From Siphonodentalium dalli (lineage: Eukaryota; Mollusca; Scaphopoda; Gadilida; Siphonodentaliidae), in NCBI GenBank assembly GCA_032622095.1, contig CP136069.1:153997043-154061042 (forward strand): 64,000 bases of DNA. Direction: 5' to 3'. Shown here piece by piece: positions 31,166 to 41,990 of this stretch. The notes under the pieces were generated by a model. It was not told the origin of the DNA. It ran no database searches and saw only the letters and a list, made by a program, of their open reading frames with translations. Made by a program: the position numbers and the translations under genes. The number at the start of each line of letters is the position of its first letter. Position 1 is the stretch's first letter.

Positions 31166-34100
31166 GATGGGGAGAGAACATAATGCTACTTGATAAATTG
31201 TGAATGGGATTTGAATGTTATAGTGGTTGCGAGAGAATTATGCCCAGTAAACATGAGTCACCCATTAGACCATTGACACAAAAATCTCAGATCGAAGAAA
31301 GTTTTGCGATCTATTGCTATATACATAATACTATGTAGAGGCTACACTAATATATCTATCGGGGCTGTGGTTGATTATTGGTCCAATTCGGACCAAGCAA
31401 GTAACACGCTTTTCCATAAATGGGGTATATTTAACGATAATTATTTTTCAATGTAGTTGGGAAGCCACGCAGTACCATACGAGAAGAATTGTGCAATTTG
31501 ATAGGGCTCGGTAATTGTTCCTTCGGGTTCCAGATTGCAGAAGAAGCGAAACCCAAATGTGCGTGCAGTTATAGGTCTCATGTTGTGCATTGGCTTCGAC
31601 TTGTTACTATATAGATGTAAAGGTTGGTCAATATGAAGGTCACACCTTCCAAATCTTATGAGTGCATTGTTTTATATATTTAGTCATGGCCCCTGTACAG
31701 GCTATAAATACTACAGATGCATTAATTCGTTCGCATATGTATACGGTTTGCGATAATAATTTGCCGCGACCTATTTGTCGATGGGCAACATCACACCAAA
31801 TGCAGCATATTAGGGACACACTAAAAAGTGTAAGCCATGGCTGGCTCCAAGAAAAGGTTTAAGTGGTGCGTGAGGTCGAGTTTGATTCCTTCGTTCCATA
31901 ATTATATGCATTAAATTTAGAATACATGACCGCATTGGAATAAGGAACACATAGTTAATTACTGTTTAATTTTAGTAATAACTTTTTTTGATTTTTTGAA
32001 TGGATCTTTTCAGAAACACACTAAAAAGTGTAATAAGCGTCGTGTGATCAGCAATTAGCTTAATTTGGTATTAAAGGGATACTGTACTCAAATGTTGTTG
32101 TTGGTTTCTATAGTATCTGAGTCGTAGAATTAGGTAACCATATTTCGATTATTTGAAAGTCTGTTGAGTATGAAATAATGTTACCAATGGCAGATTAGTT
32201 GGAATGCGAACATACAAATTGTCGTTGTCGAGTAATTTTTGTACAGTTTTCAAGCAAATGTATCAAATAAATGTTATATTATATGCATACTAGACACATA
32301 TATTCATTTAAGTTATTGTATAGTCACTGGTCATGCAGTGAGTGGCTTGAGTTTACGCCCCGTATCAACGTAAATGTTTACACGACCATGTTTGCCACGC
32401 GTTGCCCAATCCACTATCCGTTAATTAATTTGATTACGTCTGGTACACGGAAATTCGTAATTCAATTTATGGCTCCAGCCATAAATTAAATTTATATCAA
32501 ATTATTAGCTTTGATTTTAAGATAACCTATTAACCTGAACGTTTGCAGAATACATCTTCAACTCAAAATTACTTATTTGTCTATATATATTATCGATATT
32601 AGATCGGTGTTATTACCGGGAATTTATTGAAAATGGCGTACAGTACCCCTATGTAAGCCCAATAACATATAAGAGCACAGCCGAGATCTAGACTCCAATG
32701 GTATCAGTCGCCATGCGCTCGCAAAGTTGCCAGGTATTTGTTTTGCAGGTATTTCGATATAGAAAGCTACAATGTGCCAGAAACCGAATGCAAATACGCT
32801 TATAAACTGCATCCGTACCACTGCAACTAAATGAGAAATAAAAAACTATGTATAGTTCCACTAATTTAGCGATTCTATCTAAATTTGTCTGTAAATTGCA
32901 TGAAATTATCTCGCAAGAACCAATCATACAGGTGTTTTAATACAATGTGTTCGTTCCGTCGTTACATGTGGAACTACCGAAATTTTACGTCTCATGTCGT
33001 TAGTATTAGTAAATTTTCATTTTGTATGCATGTTGCCGTTCATATTCTGTGAACCGTCCTTCGCGAAATTTGAGACACTTTTTCCACAAAAAAAAATGAC
33101 GCTGCTTGGTTTCTTAAGTAAAACAATATCCTGATTTTTCTGAACTAAATCAATCTATTTGAACTACATGTGGTAAACCAATGAATATACCACATAACAA
33201 TATAATCTTTCAGTTTCTGTATTTTTGTTTAAGATCCAACTAAATCTCAATATAATTTAATTATCTTAGAAATAGTTTCGTTTAATTTCTTTTACACCTA
33301 ATTATGACCGATGAATGACCTCCCTTTAAAATTATAGTTTGCTACAAAGGCAAATCGGCAAAGCATCAAATCACTTAAATTTCCAGGTGGGAGCGACCGG
33401 TATTTCTGCTGCGGAGAAAACTTGTTACCTCACCACCACTAGCTTCACAACCCGGATTATAGAGTCTTTATGCCCGCCTACAAACGTAAATCCTCCTTAC
33501 CTCCCTTCCTCCTGAAAGTTCGACGCACTCCTGTATTCCTTAAATAATCCCAGAGCGCCCTTAGCACACCGCTCATCCTCTTGAGATAGAGTTACGATAC
33601 AAGATCCGTATAAGAGGACCTGGTTCACGACCAATAACCACCGCGAAATCACACACAATCATCAAGTGAAGCACAAGGAACGACCAGCAATCGCTCTTAA
33701 ATCGAATGTTAAACGGCAGCAAAAAGACCAGTGATACAATAGACGTTATACTGCCAATGTTAACCTCGTTAAGGAAATAATCATCGTAGAGATTTTAACG
33801 CTCGAGGCCCGTGAACCGTCATTAGATGGAGTCCAGTGAATAAGAAGACCGAATAAGCAACGCTATCGCTGGCAATTACGATAGTACCTTGATGGAGATT
33901 AGATATTGGATCTTTGAAGCGAGTAGTGATGTTTTGTGTCGATCCAGGTTACCGTATGTCGGTATATACAATCAATCATCAGTCGACACACAGACATTCA
34001 TGGCTCACCTGTGATCGATATGAATGTTTGTTTCCCTACATAGAAATATAGAGTCTTTAGTTCAAAACCGGTTCAGAGCAAAGCGACGCTATTAAGCACG

Positions 34101-34214
34101 ATGACAAAATAATACGATGCGATCTTTGGCATAAAACATATTTTAGAAACGCTCTTTAATATTCGCTGTTATCGGATAAGGAAACCATAAACGCTCTTTA
34201 TCTTACGCAATCTT
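31166..34214. other. No gene seen
   Basis: About 3 kb with only short frames (largest 79 codons) and no recognised domain. A left end like family D (TTAAAGGGATACTGTACTCA) sits at about 32071-32092 without a visible partner. Two copies of ACACACTAAAAAGTGTAA (about 31817 and 32017) lie 200 bp apart. This is the longest stretch in the window with few recognisable repeats. Confidence 0.45.
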
Positions 34215-34640
34215 ATGAATATGTGGTAAACTGCCAAACTCCATGCAGGATTTACCTCCCTTTATGACTCGACAAGACCGTTGCTACCGGCGACATTTTA
34301 CCCACATTTGGTGATTTCCGCGATATTAAGATATTTATTGAGCGAATAGAGCAACATGTGCCCGTATTAAGCACACGATATATCGAACACAATTCGTATA
34401 ATTTCGTAAATTAAGTTTGGAAAGTCCCACTAGAACCAAAGAACTGTATTGCGAAACGGTGTGATTTTGTTCTCCGATTATGTTTTATCAACACAACGGT
34501 CTAAACGCACATGGAGGACAGCATCATGACAAAACGCATGCTGGCAAGTAAAAAACAAGAATTCTACAATCAACAGAACTACCGCTCTAATTCTCCATTC
34601 TGCCATTAAGTGTTAACTAGTGCGGGAATTGTTCTCAAAG
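34215..34640 (+). repeat. Dispersed repeat R1, copy 2
   Basis: Collinear with 12455-12900: GACTCGACAAGACCGTTGCT, CGATATTAAGATATTT, ACCAAAGAACTGTATTGCG, CGGTGTGA, AACGCATGCTGGCAAGTAAA, AATTCTCCATTC. Moderately diverged, with no conserved coding frame. Confidence 0.65.
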
Positions 34641-34719
34641 CACATAAGAAATTTGACTTTGGTGTTGGCTGGTCAACCAAACGAACACAAATCGTCAGTT
34701 ATTTTTGCCTATTTCAATA

Positions 34720-34972
34720 AGGATTTGGTTCCGATGATTCTATTGTTGATCCGGTATTGAAGCTACCCATATTTTGTTTCGGTACAACATGTATATGGAT
34801 TGGAGAACGCGTCTTTCCACAAATCAACATCTAAATCTTTTTTGAAATAAGTGTTCCATTTCCCGACGAGATTTCTATTTACATTATCTTCTACTAGAGT
34901 TTTACAAGTCGCATTAGAAGATTTTGTTGTGAGTTGCTTTATCTGGAATGGTATAAAGGGGCCGTTCAATTT
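34720..34972 (-). pseudogene. LINE ORF2 C-terminal fragment
   Basis: The minus frame reads ...LVGKWNTYFKKDLDVDLWKD ... CCTETKYG, then a TAG, then LQYRINNRIIGTKSLL. In LINEs of the L1/Tx1-like type a 'W...F..P', then 'T..T.....LQYRI.HRI..TN' stretch follows the RT domain, and this matches in order. The stop stands where a tryptophan is usual, so the fragment is dead. The RT core is missing between this and the adjoining endonuclease piece. Confidence 0.6.
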
Positions 34973-35310
34973 ATAATTTGTTTCTTTTTTTGAGAATCGT
35001 TTAAGGTTCCGGATATATGTTTTGAGGTGCTTTTATTTTGACTAGGACAGGACAGTGGTATCTTATTTGCTGTGATGGGATAAATGAACCAATGACTTCA
35101 GTATTATCCACAATACTGGGGTTATTTGTCAAAACAAGATCAATTGTTTCTGTGAAGTGTGTGTGGGCTCGCTAACTAATTGTTTTAGTTCGAACTTCCC
35201 CTTAAGGTGTCCTATCTATTTTCCTGAGCCGTTCAGCTGATTCTCATTAAAATCTCCACATACTATTATGTCTCGTCCATGGTACTTGGCCGTTCCAATT
35301 GATGTCGCTA
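34973..35310 (-). pseudogene. LINE endonuclease fragment
   Basis: Minus-strand translation gives GRDIIVCGDFNENQLNGSGK, containing the GDFN motif of APE-type endonucleases. After a TAG and a frameshift it continues ETIDLVLTNNPSIVDNTEVI, matching the 'IDLILTN' block. It is collinear with the endonuclease of the LINE at 59580-61730 (GDYN, then DQILTN) but diverged. With the fragment at 34720-34972 it shows an internally deleted LINE. Confidence 0.65.
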
Positions 35311-35408
35311 TATACTTCCCCATGTGGATTTGAACCCTTATCGCCAGCGCTGGAGGGCGAAACTGCTTGGAGTTTTACCCCAAACGACTGAGCCATCGAG
35401 ACCCCTCT
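35311..35408 (-). mobile_element. tRNA-derived SINE head, second family
   Basis: The minus strand reads GGTCTCGATGGCTCAGTCG TTTGGG, an A-box-like tRNA 5' arm. Then CCAGCGCTGGCGATAAGG and a B-box GGTTCAAATCC, followed by CACATGGGGAAGTATATA. It abuts the LINE endonuclease fragment. The spacing fits a tRNA-type Pol III promoter. Not called as a functional tRNA gene because the acceptor stem does not close. Confidence 0.6.
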
Positions 35409-35569
35409 CGTTTTGATAAGTAAACACTGAATTCAACACTGCATATACCATAATAAATTCACATTTCAGTAGTTCCTCCGTCTCAGCCCGTGTCACCTTT
35501 TCCAAGCAGTTCCACACACGTGCGTGGGCTGGATCGACGTCATACGACGTAAATATAGTTCCGCTTGAC

Positions 35570-35932
35570 AATGAAACCAAAACTTTAAAATTAAAGCACC
35601 ATCACCCATGACAAGATCGCAAAATATGCAATGATTATTCGGAAAACCTCATAAATAATCAGTTAGGATAAGTCGATTGGGCGTTTAATAAACATAGTAC
35701 CGTACATGTGTGTCGCTGACAAATAGTTTTATTGCACTATTGCGATAACGGAAGGATAACGGCCTATCGTGCAATCCTTGTGCCATCGCACTCGGGCAAT
35801 ATATACATTGACCAGTCTCTTAGAAAATCCGACGAAACTCCTATCGGATGTACGTCTCCAGATGTGTCCATTGTATTCCATTTCTACAACGACGCGGCAC
35901 ATTAACAACATGACGTAATAAACCGTTTCCAA
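35570..35932 (-). pseudogene. Decayed relative of the 27.3-kb membrane ORF
   Basis: Minus strand: an open frame of 67 codons (35932-35729) contains WRRTSDRSFVGFSKRL and RWHKDC. About 150 bp downstream, another frame encodes AYFAILSWVMVL, then two stops, parallel to GLVLSCVVMLLFYSSG of 27257-27739. DNA-level matches (TATCCTTCCG; TGTCATG...GTGATG.TGCTTT) keep the same spacing at both sites. The product is unknown. Stops in the hydrophobic span make this copy non-functional if the reading is right. Confidence 0.3.
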
Positions 35933-36288
35933 ATATGGAGTGGATTCCTGACGTAGTAAATGTTTGTGAGAATCGTAGTATTTAGAAATAGTTATAAATA
36001 CAACAAGATGCGAAAGAACAAATCAGTCATGAATATCGTTGACTGATAAAAACTCTCCTATATTGCGATGAGCAAAATGAATTATGGGTATATCGCCTGT
36101 ATTCAGTTCTCCAACAATAGTTGAGTTTGACAATGCGTGGGGCAATTATCAACACGTCATTGACCTCTGATCTGTGAAGTGATCTGTTATGCCATAAACC
36201 AATGAAATCCCGCATAATCTGTGGCACTCTCCAATGAAATGGAGGGAATCCCTTCAATACAGAACCTTATTTTAATAGAGACATCTAG

Positions 36289-36549
36289 AGACGTACATCC
36301 GATTGGAGTTTCGTCGGCTTTACAAAGAGACTGTACATTGACGACCAGGACCCCATGTATGAGGTTCTGTATATTTCCGGCAGCATCGATTGCCAGCGGG
36401 CCTGTTATTGCATACCTGTCCGGCGTAATCAGCTTACAGAAGGAAACCCGCCATCAAACAGCACCGCGATCGATCGGTATTTCGTTTCGTTCCGGGAACA
36501 TCCATTGTTTTCAAATCACACAGGAATAATAGAATGGAAATATTATTGA
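36289..36549 (+). pseudogene. Coding-like fragment with cysteines and sequons
   Basis: After a TAG at about 36287-36289, an open frame runs RRTSDWSFVGFTKRLYIDDQ, then YISGSIDCQRACYCIPVRRN, and ends EWKYY-stop at 36549. It has Cys-x3-Ala-Cys-x-Cys spacing and two N-glycosylation sequons (NST, NHT), suggesting an extracellular segment. The first 16 residues match the inverted segment at 35819-35868 (-), where TAG is TGG, with several silent third-base differences. No family was recognised. It may be a broken exon. Confidence 0.3.
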
Positions 36550-36734
36550 TAGCCATTCATTCGAGAGGATAAATTGAAACATAACCAGAGAAGATTACTA
36601 TAATAATAATTGTATGGATCCAATTGAATCTCGGTGTGCTTGCAACCTCCTCACTGTGCATGTAGAGTGCACGTACATAGCCTCATGTCTGGCCTTGAAC
36701 TCTAAGGTTCGAACACAGACGAAATATAAGGAGA

Positions 36735-36860
36735 ATTTTCAAGCTCGATCTGAGTTGAGGAGCACCTCAATATGTCATTATGTTCGTAACACGCCCATTT
36801 CGATAAGAAATGGGAATGTGTTTACGAACATATGAAGCAATGGACACATCGTAGTGAGTC
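36735..36860 (+). repeat. Dispersed repeat R3, copy 1
   Basis: TTTTCAAGCTCGATCTGAGTTGAGG, CACCTCAATATG, CGTAACACG and ATATGAAGCAATGGACACA recur at 37370-37490 in the same order, about 630 bp downstream. Confidence 0.6.
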
Positions 36861-37254
36861 AACCACCCATTCTGATATATCTATACACAGGGTTCGCGCT
36901 GCCATCTACCAAATTTGCCAATGGCAAAACATATTTCCATTTGGCAAAAACAAAAAATCATTTAGCAAATATTTTGGCAAGTCGGTTTTTTAAATTGTGT
37001 GATGTGAACTATCTAGTCATAAAATATCATCGAAGGTTGAATATCTGCTACGTGTCCCGACATACATACATTGCAAAGGGAAACCCAAACCAATATATCA
37101 ACATAGCGGTATAGACTATGTATACGCCAGTGCAAGTGATCGAACAATTTCGAAGGAAGTATATACATTGTGCTGTTCTAATAAGGGGAGATCCGCTCTG
37201 TGTCACCCATGATCAGACAGATACGCAGAGTAAGACTCCGCGAAAGAGCCTCCT

Positions 37255-37355
37255 TTTATTTGGATGTCTTCATAGTCGAGGTGATTAGGTCGCGGATATC
37301 ATCTCCACAGTCTGCTTCAGACGAGGTTAGCGCTGGTTCGAACACCCACATGTTG
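37255..37355 (+). other. tRNA-like sequence, possible SINE head
   Basis: TCGAGGTGATTAGGTCGCGG resembles a tRNA A-box arm, and 50 bp later GCGCTGGTTCGAACACCC resembles a B box. There is no acceptor stem and no second copy in the window. Offered as a weak SINE candidate lying just before the second R3 copy. Confidence 0.25.
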
Positions 37356-37364
37356 CACAATCGG

Positions 37365-37490
37365 GACCTATTTTCAAGCTTGATTTGAGCTGAGGGACAT
37401 CTCAATGTTCCATTCCGATCGTAACATGGTCACATCGATAATAAATTATAGTTTTTTCACGGAAATATGAAGCAAGGAACACACCATACA
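37365..37490 (+). repeat. Dispersed repeat R3, copy 2
   Basis: Matches 36735-36860: TTTTCAAGCTTGATTTGAGC, GGACATCTCAATGT, CGTAACATGGTC and ATATGAAGCAAGGAACACAC. Confidence 0.6.
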
Positions 37491-37753
37491 GAGCAAGTTC
37501 CTACACCATGCATCCCTGGTGAATAATTTTGATTTTCCGCGACGACGGCGCGTTGGTGGGCCAGCTATTTGGCCGATATTGTCATCAGGTGGTAATTTAA
37601 TTCATAAAAAGACATTAGTTGCCCATTTCAAACAGGAAAATTAATTGTATTTGTTCTCGTACATATATATAATTCAATTACGTAGCGTTTAATTAGCGTA
37701 ATACATATATATATATATATCCAGACCTATTGTCCAATACTTTCCTGTTTTAA

Positions 37754-38062
37754 GGGCCACTGTACATTAAATACAGCACTTTTTTGGACAATCAACAGAA
37801 TATATGCAACAAATGAATGCAATTGAGCCATGGATGAGTGCAAAATACACTCATTTACCGTGTGAATGATACAAACAACATGGTCATTTTAATGAAAATT
37901 TCATTTTCATTATAATTACCATGTTGTCTGCATCGTTTATAGAGCTAATGAGTGTATTTTGCACTGTTCCATGGCTCAAATTCATTCATTTGTTGCATAT
38001 ATTCAGTTGAGTATAAACGGAGATGGACCCATAAATGGCTTGATTTAGCGGACAGTACCACT
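37754..38062. mobile_element. TTAA element family D, copy 2
   Basis: Between TTAA (37750-37753) and TTAA (38063-38066). Ends are GGGCCACTGTACATTAAAT and the mirrored GATTTAGCGGACAGTACCACT. The interior is a long foldback: CAACAAATGAATGCAATTGA, ATGAGTGCAAAATACACTCA and their inverses CTAATGAGTGTATTTTGCAC and AAATTCATTCATTTGTTGCA. It is longer than copy 1 because both arms are kept. Confidence 0.8.
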
Positions 38063-38594
38063 TTAAGCTAAATTTTAGACTGAAATCTCATTTTTCAACC
38101 ACATGGGTGTCAGATTGGAAAGTCTACGAAAGTAAATCAGACTCACTATTTATATGTAGTGATGTAGTTAACTTAGACTGGAATATTCCAACAGCAATTT
38201 ATGTTGTGAAATTTAAGGATTAGGGCCCTCCCCGATTTTATCCTAAAGATTATCTCATCTTCTGGACCCACGTTGTGTTGACATCAAGGACTAAGACGGA
38301 GTTGATCGGTATTCTTCGATGGGTAAAATTAAATAAGTGATGTTATAACCGTGACAAATCAGAACTAGACGTGCCCCCAGGTTATTTCTTTCATGACTGG
38401 AGCTTCCTGAATTTTTCATGACTGATGGAGCTTCCTTAATTTCCTGAGCTTTCTGAATTTTCATGCTTCCGGAAAAAAACCCTGTGTCATTTCATTCTAT
38501 TATATGTACGAGTCTCACACAGAGAGCCTAGCATATATTAGAAATTGCACTGGCTTACAAGGTCAAGGCAAATATTGTTAGACCAAACACGCAT
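37890..38594 (+). repeat. Segmental tandem duplication, unit 1
   Basis: About 700 bp repeated downstream at 38750-39539 in the same orientation. It covers the right arm of the family D element and CCACATGGGTGTCAG, TGTAGTGATGTAGTTAACTT, GGACTAAGACGGAGTTGATC and the 'CATGACTGGAGCTTCC' block. It breaks off after GTTAGACCAAACACGCA. The two units differ by scattered substitutions and one about 90-bp indel. Confidence 0.85.
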
Positions 38595-38749
38595 CGGAAC
38601 CGAATGCATGTGTGGGTGCCCGTGCATTTCTATTTGATTTTCCGTCCGACAATCGCATGCGATAAAAATAACACAACGCACCATACGCATACGCAAGCAT
38701 GTGTGGCTAGCTTTATTTTAATGAAAATGAATTTATAACTCCAGTCATA
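38595..38749. other. Junction between duplicated units
   Basis: 155 bp of sequence not shared by the units. It contains GCATGTGTGGGTGCCCGTGC and CGCATACGCAAGCATGTGTG, a short imperfect repeat. Confidence 0.5.
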
Positions 38750-39539
38750 TATTCATTTTCATTATAATTACCATGTTGTCTGCATCGTTTATAGAGCTAA
38801 TGAGTGCAGTTTGCACTATTCCATGGCTCAAATTCATTCATTTGTTGCATATATTCTGTTGAGTATAAACGGAGATGGTCCTATAAATGGCTTTATTCAG
38901 TATACAGTACCACTTTAAGCAAAATTTTAGACTGGAAGCTGATTTTGCAACCACATGGGTGTCAGCTTGGAATATTATTAACAGTCTGTATTAACACTCA
39001 TATTCATAATGATACTGAGTCTATCGTATTCCAGCAAACTTTTCATTTCCCAGAACGCTTCCACTCTGTCTACGAAAGTAATCATACTCACTATTTATAT
39101 GTAGTGATGTAGTTAACTTAGACTTGAATATTCCAACAGCAATTAATGTTGTGAAACTTAGGGATTAGGGCCCACCCCGATTTTATCCTAAGGATTCTCT
39201 CATCTTCTGGACCCACTTTGTGTTGACACCAAGGACTAAGACGGAGTTGATCGGTATTCTTCGATGGGTAAAATTAAATAAGTGATGTAATAACCGACCG
39301 TCAAAAATCAGAACTAGACGTGCCCCCATGTTATTTCTTTCATGACTGGAGCTTCCTGAATTTTTCATGACTGGAGCTTCCTTAATATCCTGAGCTTTCT
39401 GAATTTTCATGCTTCCGGAAAAAAACCCTGTGCCATTGCATTCTATTATATATACGAGTCTCACACAGAGAGCCTCGCATATATTAGAAATTGCACTGGC
39501 TTACAAGGTCAAGGCAAATATTGTTAGACCAAACACGCA
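38750..39539 (+). repeat. Segmental tandem duplication, unit 2, with extra 90 bp
   Basis: Counterpart of 37890-38594. After CCACATGGGTGTCAG it carries about 90 bp absent from unit 1 (about 38968-39070, including CTGAGTCTATCGTATTCCAG and CCAGAACGCTTCCACTCTGT), then rejoins at CTACGAAAGTAA. Either unit 1 lost or unit 2 gained this piece. Confidence 0.85.
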
Positions 39540-39570
39540 AAACTTTTAGGAAGCTCCAGTCATGAGAGGG
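39335..39570. mobile_element. TTAA element family E, complete copy
   Basis: The left end TTTCATGACTGGAGCTTCCT is mirrored by AGGAAGCTCCAGTCATGAGA GGG directly before TTAA (39571-39574). The left flank is degenerate (GTTATTTC). Internally the CATTCTATTATATATACGAG motif corresponds to the ATATATGCGAG hairpin seen at 11523. The unit 1 copy at 38390 lacks the right end. Confidence 0.65.
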
Positions 39571-39721
39571 TTAACTAAAAATTGGGAGCTTCTAAAATCA
39601 GCGCCTTGCTTGTTATAGTCCCAGGCATGTTCAAATGGCAACGCTCGGCATGTCTCAGAGACAAGTACATATATAGCATGTAACTGGGACAACTACATGT
39701 ATCTACCATATACCAATAACT

Positions 39722-39930
39722 TGTAGAGACCTTGAAATGTGGCTAATGTGCATATAGTGTCTTAAGTGCGACGTCGGAATACAGCGGTCATTTGAGCTTC
39801 CTTTTTTGGGGGGTCGCGTCGGAGGTTGTGTGTTATGGACGTCGGACTTCGAGTTGCAAGGCGCGCTCGCCGTCAGGGGCCGGGGTTCGAATCCCACCCA
39901 ATACAAAAAATGTGCATTGTCTCAAAAACA
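39722..39930 (+). mobile_element. tRNA-derived SINE, copy 3 with head
   Basis: Reads head (TAGAGACCTTGAAATGTGG ... AGTGCGACGTCGGAATACAG), tRNA part (GGACGTCGGACTTCGAGTTG CAAGGCG), B box GGTTCGAATCCCACCC, then GCATTGTCTCAAAAA. The B box is the best match to consensus of the three copies. The order of parts defines the full-length structure. Confidence 0.7.
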
Positions 39931-41178
39931 CATGCAGCTTCTAAAAACTGGAGATTAATTGCCTGATCAAAAACTATATTCACTAAAAGAACATAGTTTC
40001 AAACCACGTACCGAACCCGGTCGGCGAGCAGAGCAACTCATGTCTACACAAGCTAAATTTATTTCCTAGCACGTGCATTTGTTTACAAAACATTCGGACA
40101 ATCCTTTGTATGCCCAACTAACCTGGGAATTACCCCAATTACACGTGGGTAATCGTATGCCAATCATGTAACCCAACTTCCAAACATTAACCAAATCGTA
40201 AAGTGAAGCGTTCTTTCTCCAACGCCAACGCACGGTTGAGAGTTGTGGCATAGTTTCGCTTATTCACCCGTCATCCACCAGGTTACGCATGTGACTTACA
40301 TGAACGCATTTATTTTCGTAAACACGCCGGCTGTGTTATTTATACATGTATATGTGTGCAACATACTCAAACTCCATGCAGCGCCCTCTCCGTTATCACC
40401 TCGATATATCACTGCCACAAGGATGGTACTTTGCGGACCGGATCTATTTTTACGTATCATCGGAACTATATTTAGTCACCTATTATCTTATTTTGACCAC
40501 CACAAGTTTGTATATATAATGGTAATTCTTTCGTCGGTATTAATAAGAAAAATATGAACTGAGCCAGACATAGACAATTTTAATCCTAAAACATAAGAAC
40601 TAAGATCATGTCAGAAATCCTTACCAAATGCCCTGTGACAATGGTATCTCAGGGGAGCAATGGGAGATTACTCTGCGTGGAGCTTGCGACATGCTATGTT
40701 TTTGTTCTGGACACCGCTAATTGAGAGTTTCAGGACACACATGCATCTTTAACAATATTAATGAATCGTCGCGACGTGAAGGGAATCACGTGAGGAGTTT
40801 GAGTATATATGTTAACTGTAGAGAATTATACAGTGGTACAGTTCAACTCCATGCATATGATCATTAGTTGTTTAACTTGGTCACCTCCTTGTGAAAGTTT
40901 ATGTATCTTTTGTTTAAATCTGACTCTAGAGATGTGACAAGGCTGGGATGAACAGCATTATGTTAGAAACGAAGACCCTATATGTCACACCACTGGAGAC
41001 ACTCCGATGTAAAACGTTTCCTAAGTATAGTGTATAATCGATCGGTCGATGACATTCATCAGGCGACTCGAAGCAATTAGAGTCTATCTTATAGTCAAGA
41101 CGTTATACGATACCTGGTCGTTAGAGGTTATCTTATAGTTGAGAAAATATACGATAACTGGTCTTAGATTTATATCAC
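39931..41178. other. No gene recognised
   Basis: A 104-codon frame (40243-40557, +) with hydrophobic patches has no family signature. No inverted repeats were defined. Confidence 0.4.
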
Positions 41179-41431
41179 CAAGCCTTGAAATAGGGTGTCT
41201 GTCATTAGCAGAATGAGGTCCCCAGAGGGTGAATTTAGTGATGCTACCCCGCATAGCGGGCTAGCATACCAAATTCACCCTCTGGGGACCTCATTCTGCT
41301 TACACCTCAGCAGAATGAGGTTCCCAGAGGGTGAATTTGGTGATGCTAGCCCGCTATGTGGGGTAGCATCACTAAATTCACCCTCTGGGGACCTCATTCT
41401 GCAAATGACAGACACCCTATTTCAAGGCTTG
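41179..41431. mobile_element. Hairpin-of-hairpins element HH, short copy 2
   Basis: From CAAGCCTTGAAATAGGGTGT to ACACCCTATTTCAAGGCTTG, perfectly inverted ends. Two internal hairpins share arms AGAGGGTGAATTTAGTGATG and CATCACTAAATTCACCCTCT. Cleaner than 8256-8511, with very few arm mismatches, implying a more recent insertion. Confidence 0.9.
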
Positions 41432-41990
41432 CATATGAATTAAAGAATACCAATGTGCAAGAACATTTTATACCGAGCATTATTTGAAAATATACTCAGA
41501 CAAAATACCTGAATACATATATTGTGTAGTGGTGTGTCTCTTGTTTCACGTTCGGTCACATTCAGCCGTGCGTCACCGTGGAAATATATTATATATATAT
41601 ATATCCATTGTTTTTGGCTCCATTTGTCGCCATTATGTCACGATACAATACCTTATGCTTATGTATAAAAACAAATATTCTCGCCCGTAAAGTTAAAAAT
41701 AAACAATTCGCTTTGAGGTCGAAGCGTTCCGGAACATGCGTCATTATTGTTTGGCTTTCGGCATTTTGATTTCTGGTATAGTTACGTAGATCCTATATAT
41801 ATACAGTCAATTAAAATGCCCTTGCATTCTAACCCACTGTCATGAAGTGCAGGCCAATACGACGATGAGTGTGTTAACAACGGACGACCTATCGAACAAA
41901 ATACACCTGCAATGTCTTAACCGTCGTTACAAAAAAAAAGAAGCTTTGCTTGTTAATAGCAACTGGATACCACATAAAGTCCGTATTGAA
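41432..41990. other. No gene seen
   Basis: A (TA)n run at about 41590-41602. Short frames only. Confidence 0.4.

Noticed and set aside
36854-37114. 86-codon frame with repeated 'FANG..FHLAK..NHLAN' look
   Set aside because: The pattern follows a short repeated TTTGGCAAA-type DNA motif. There is no family signature or splice context.
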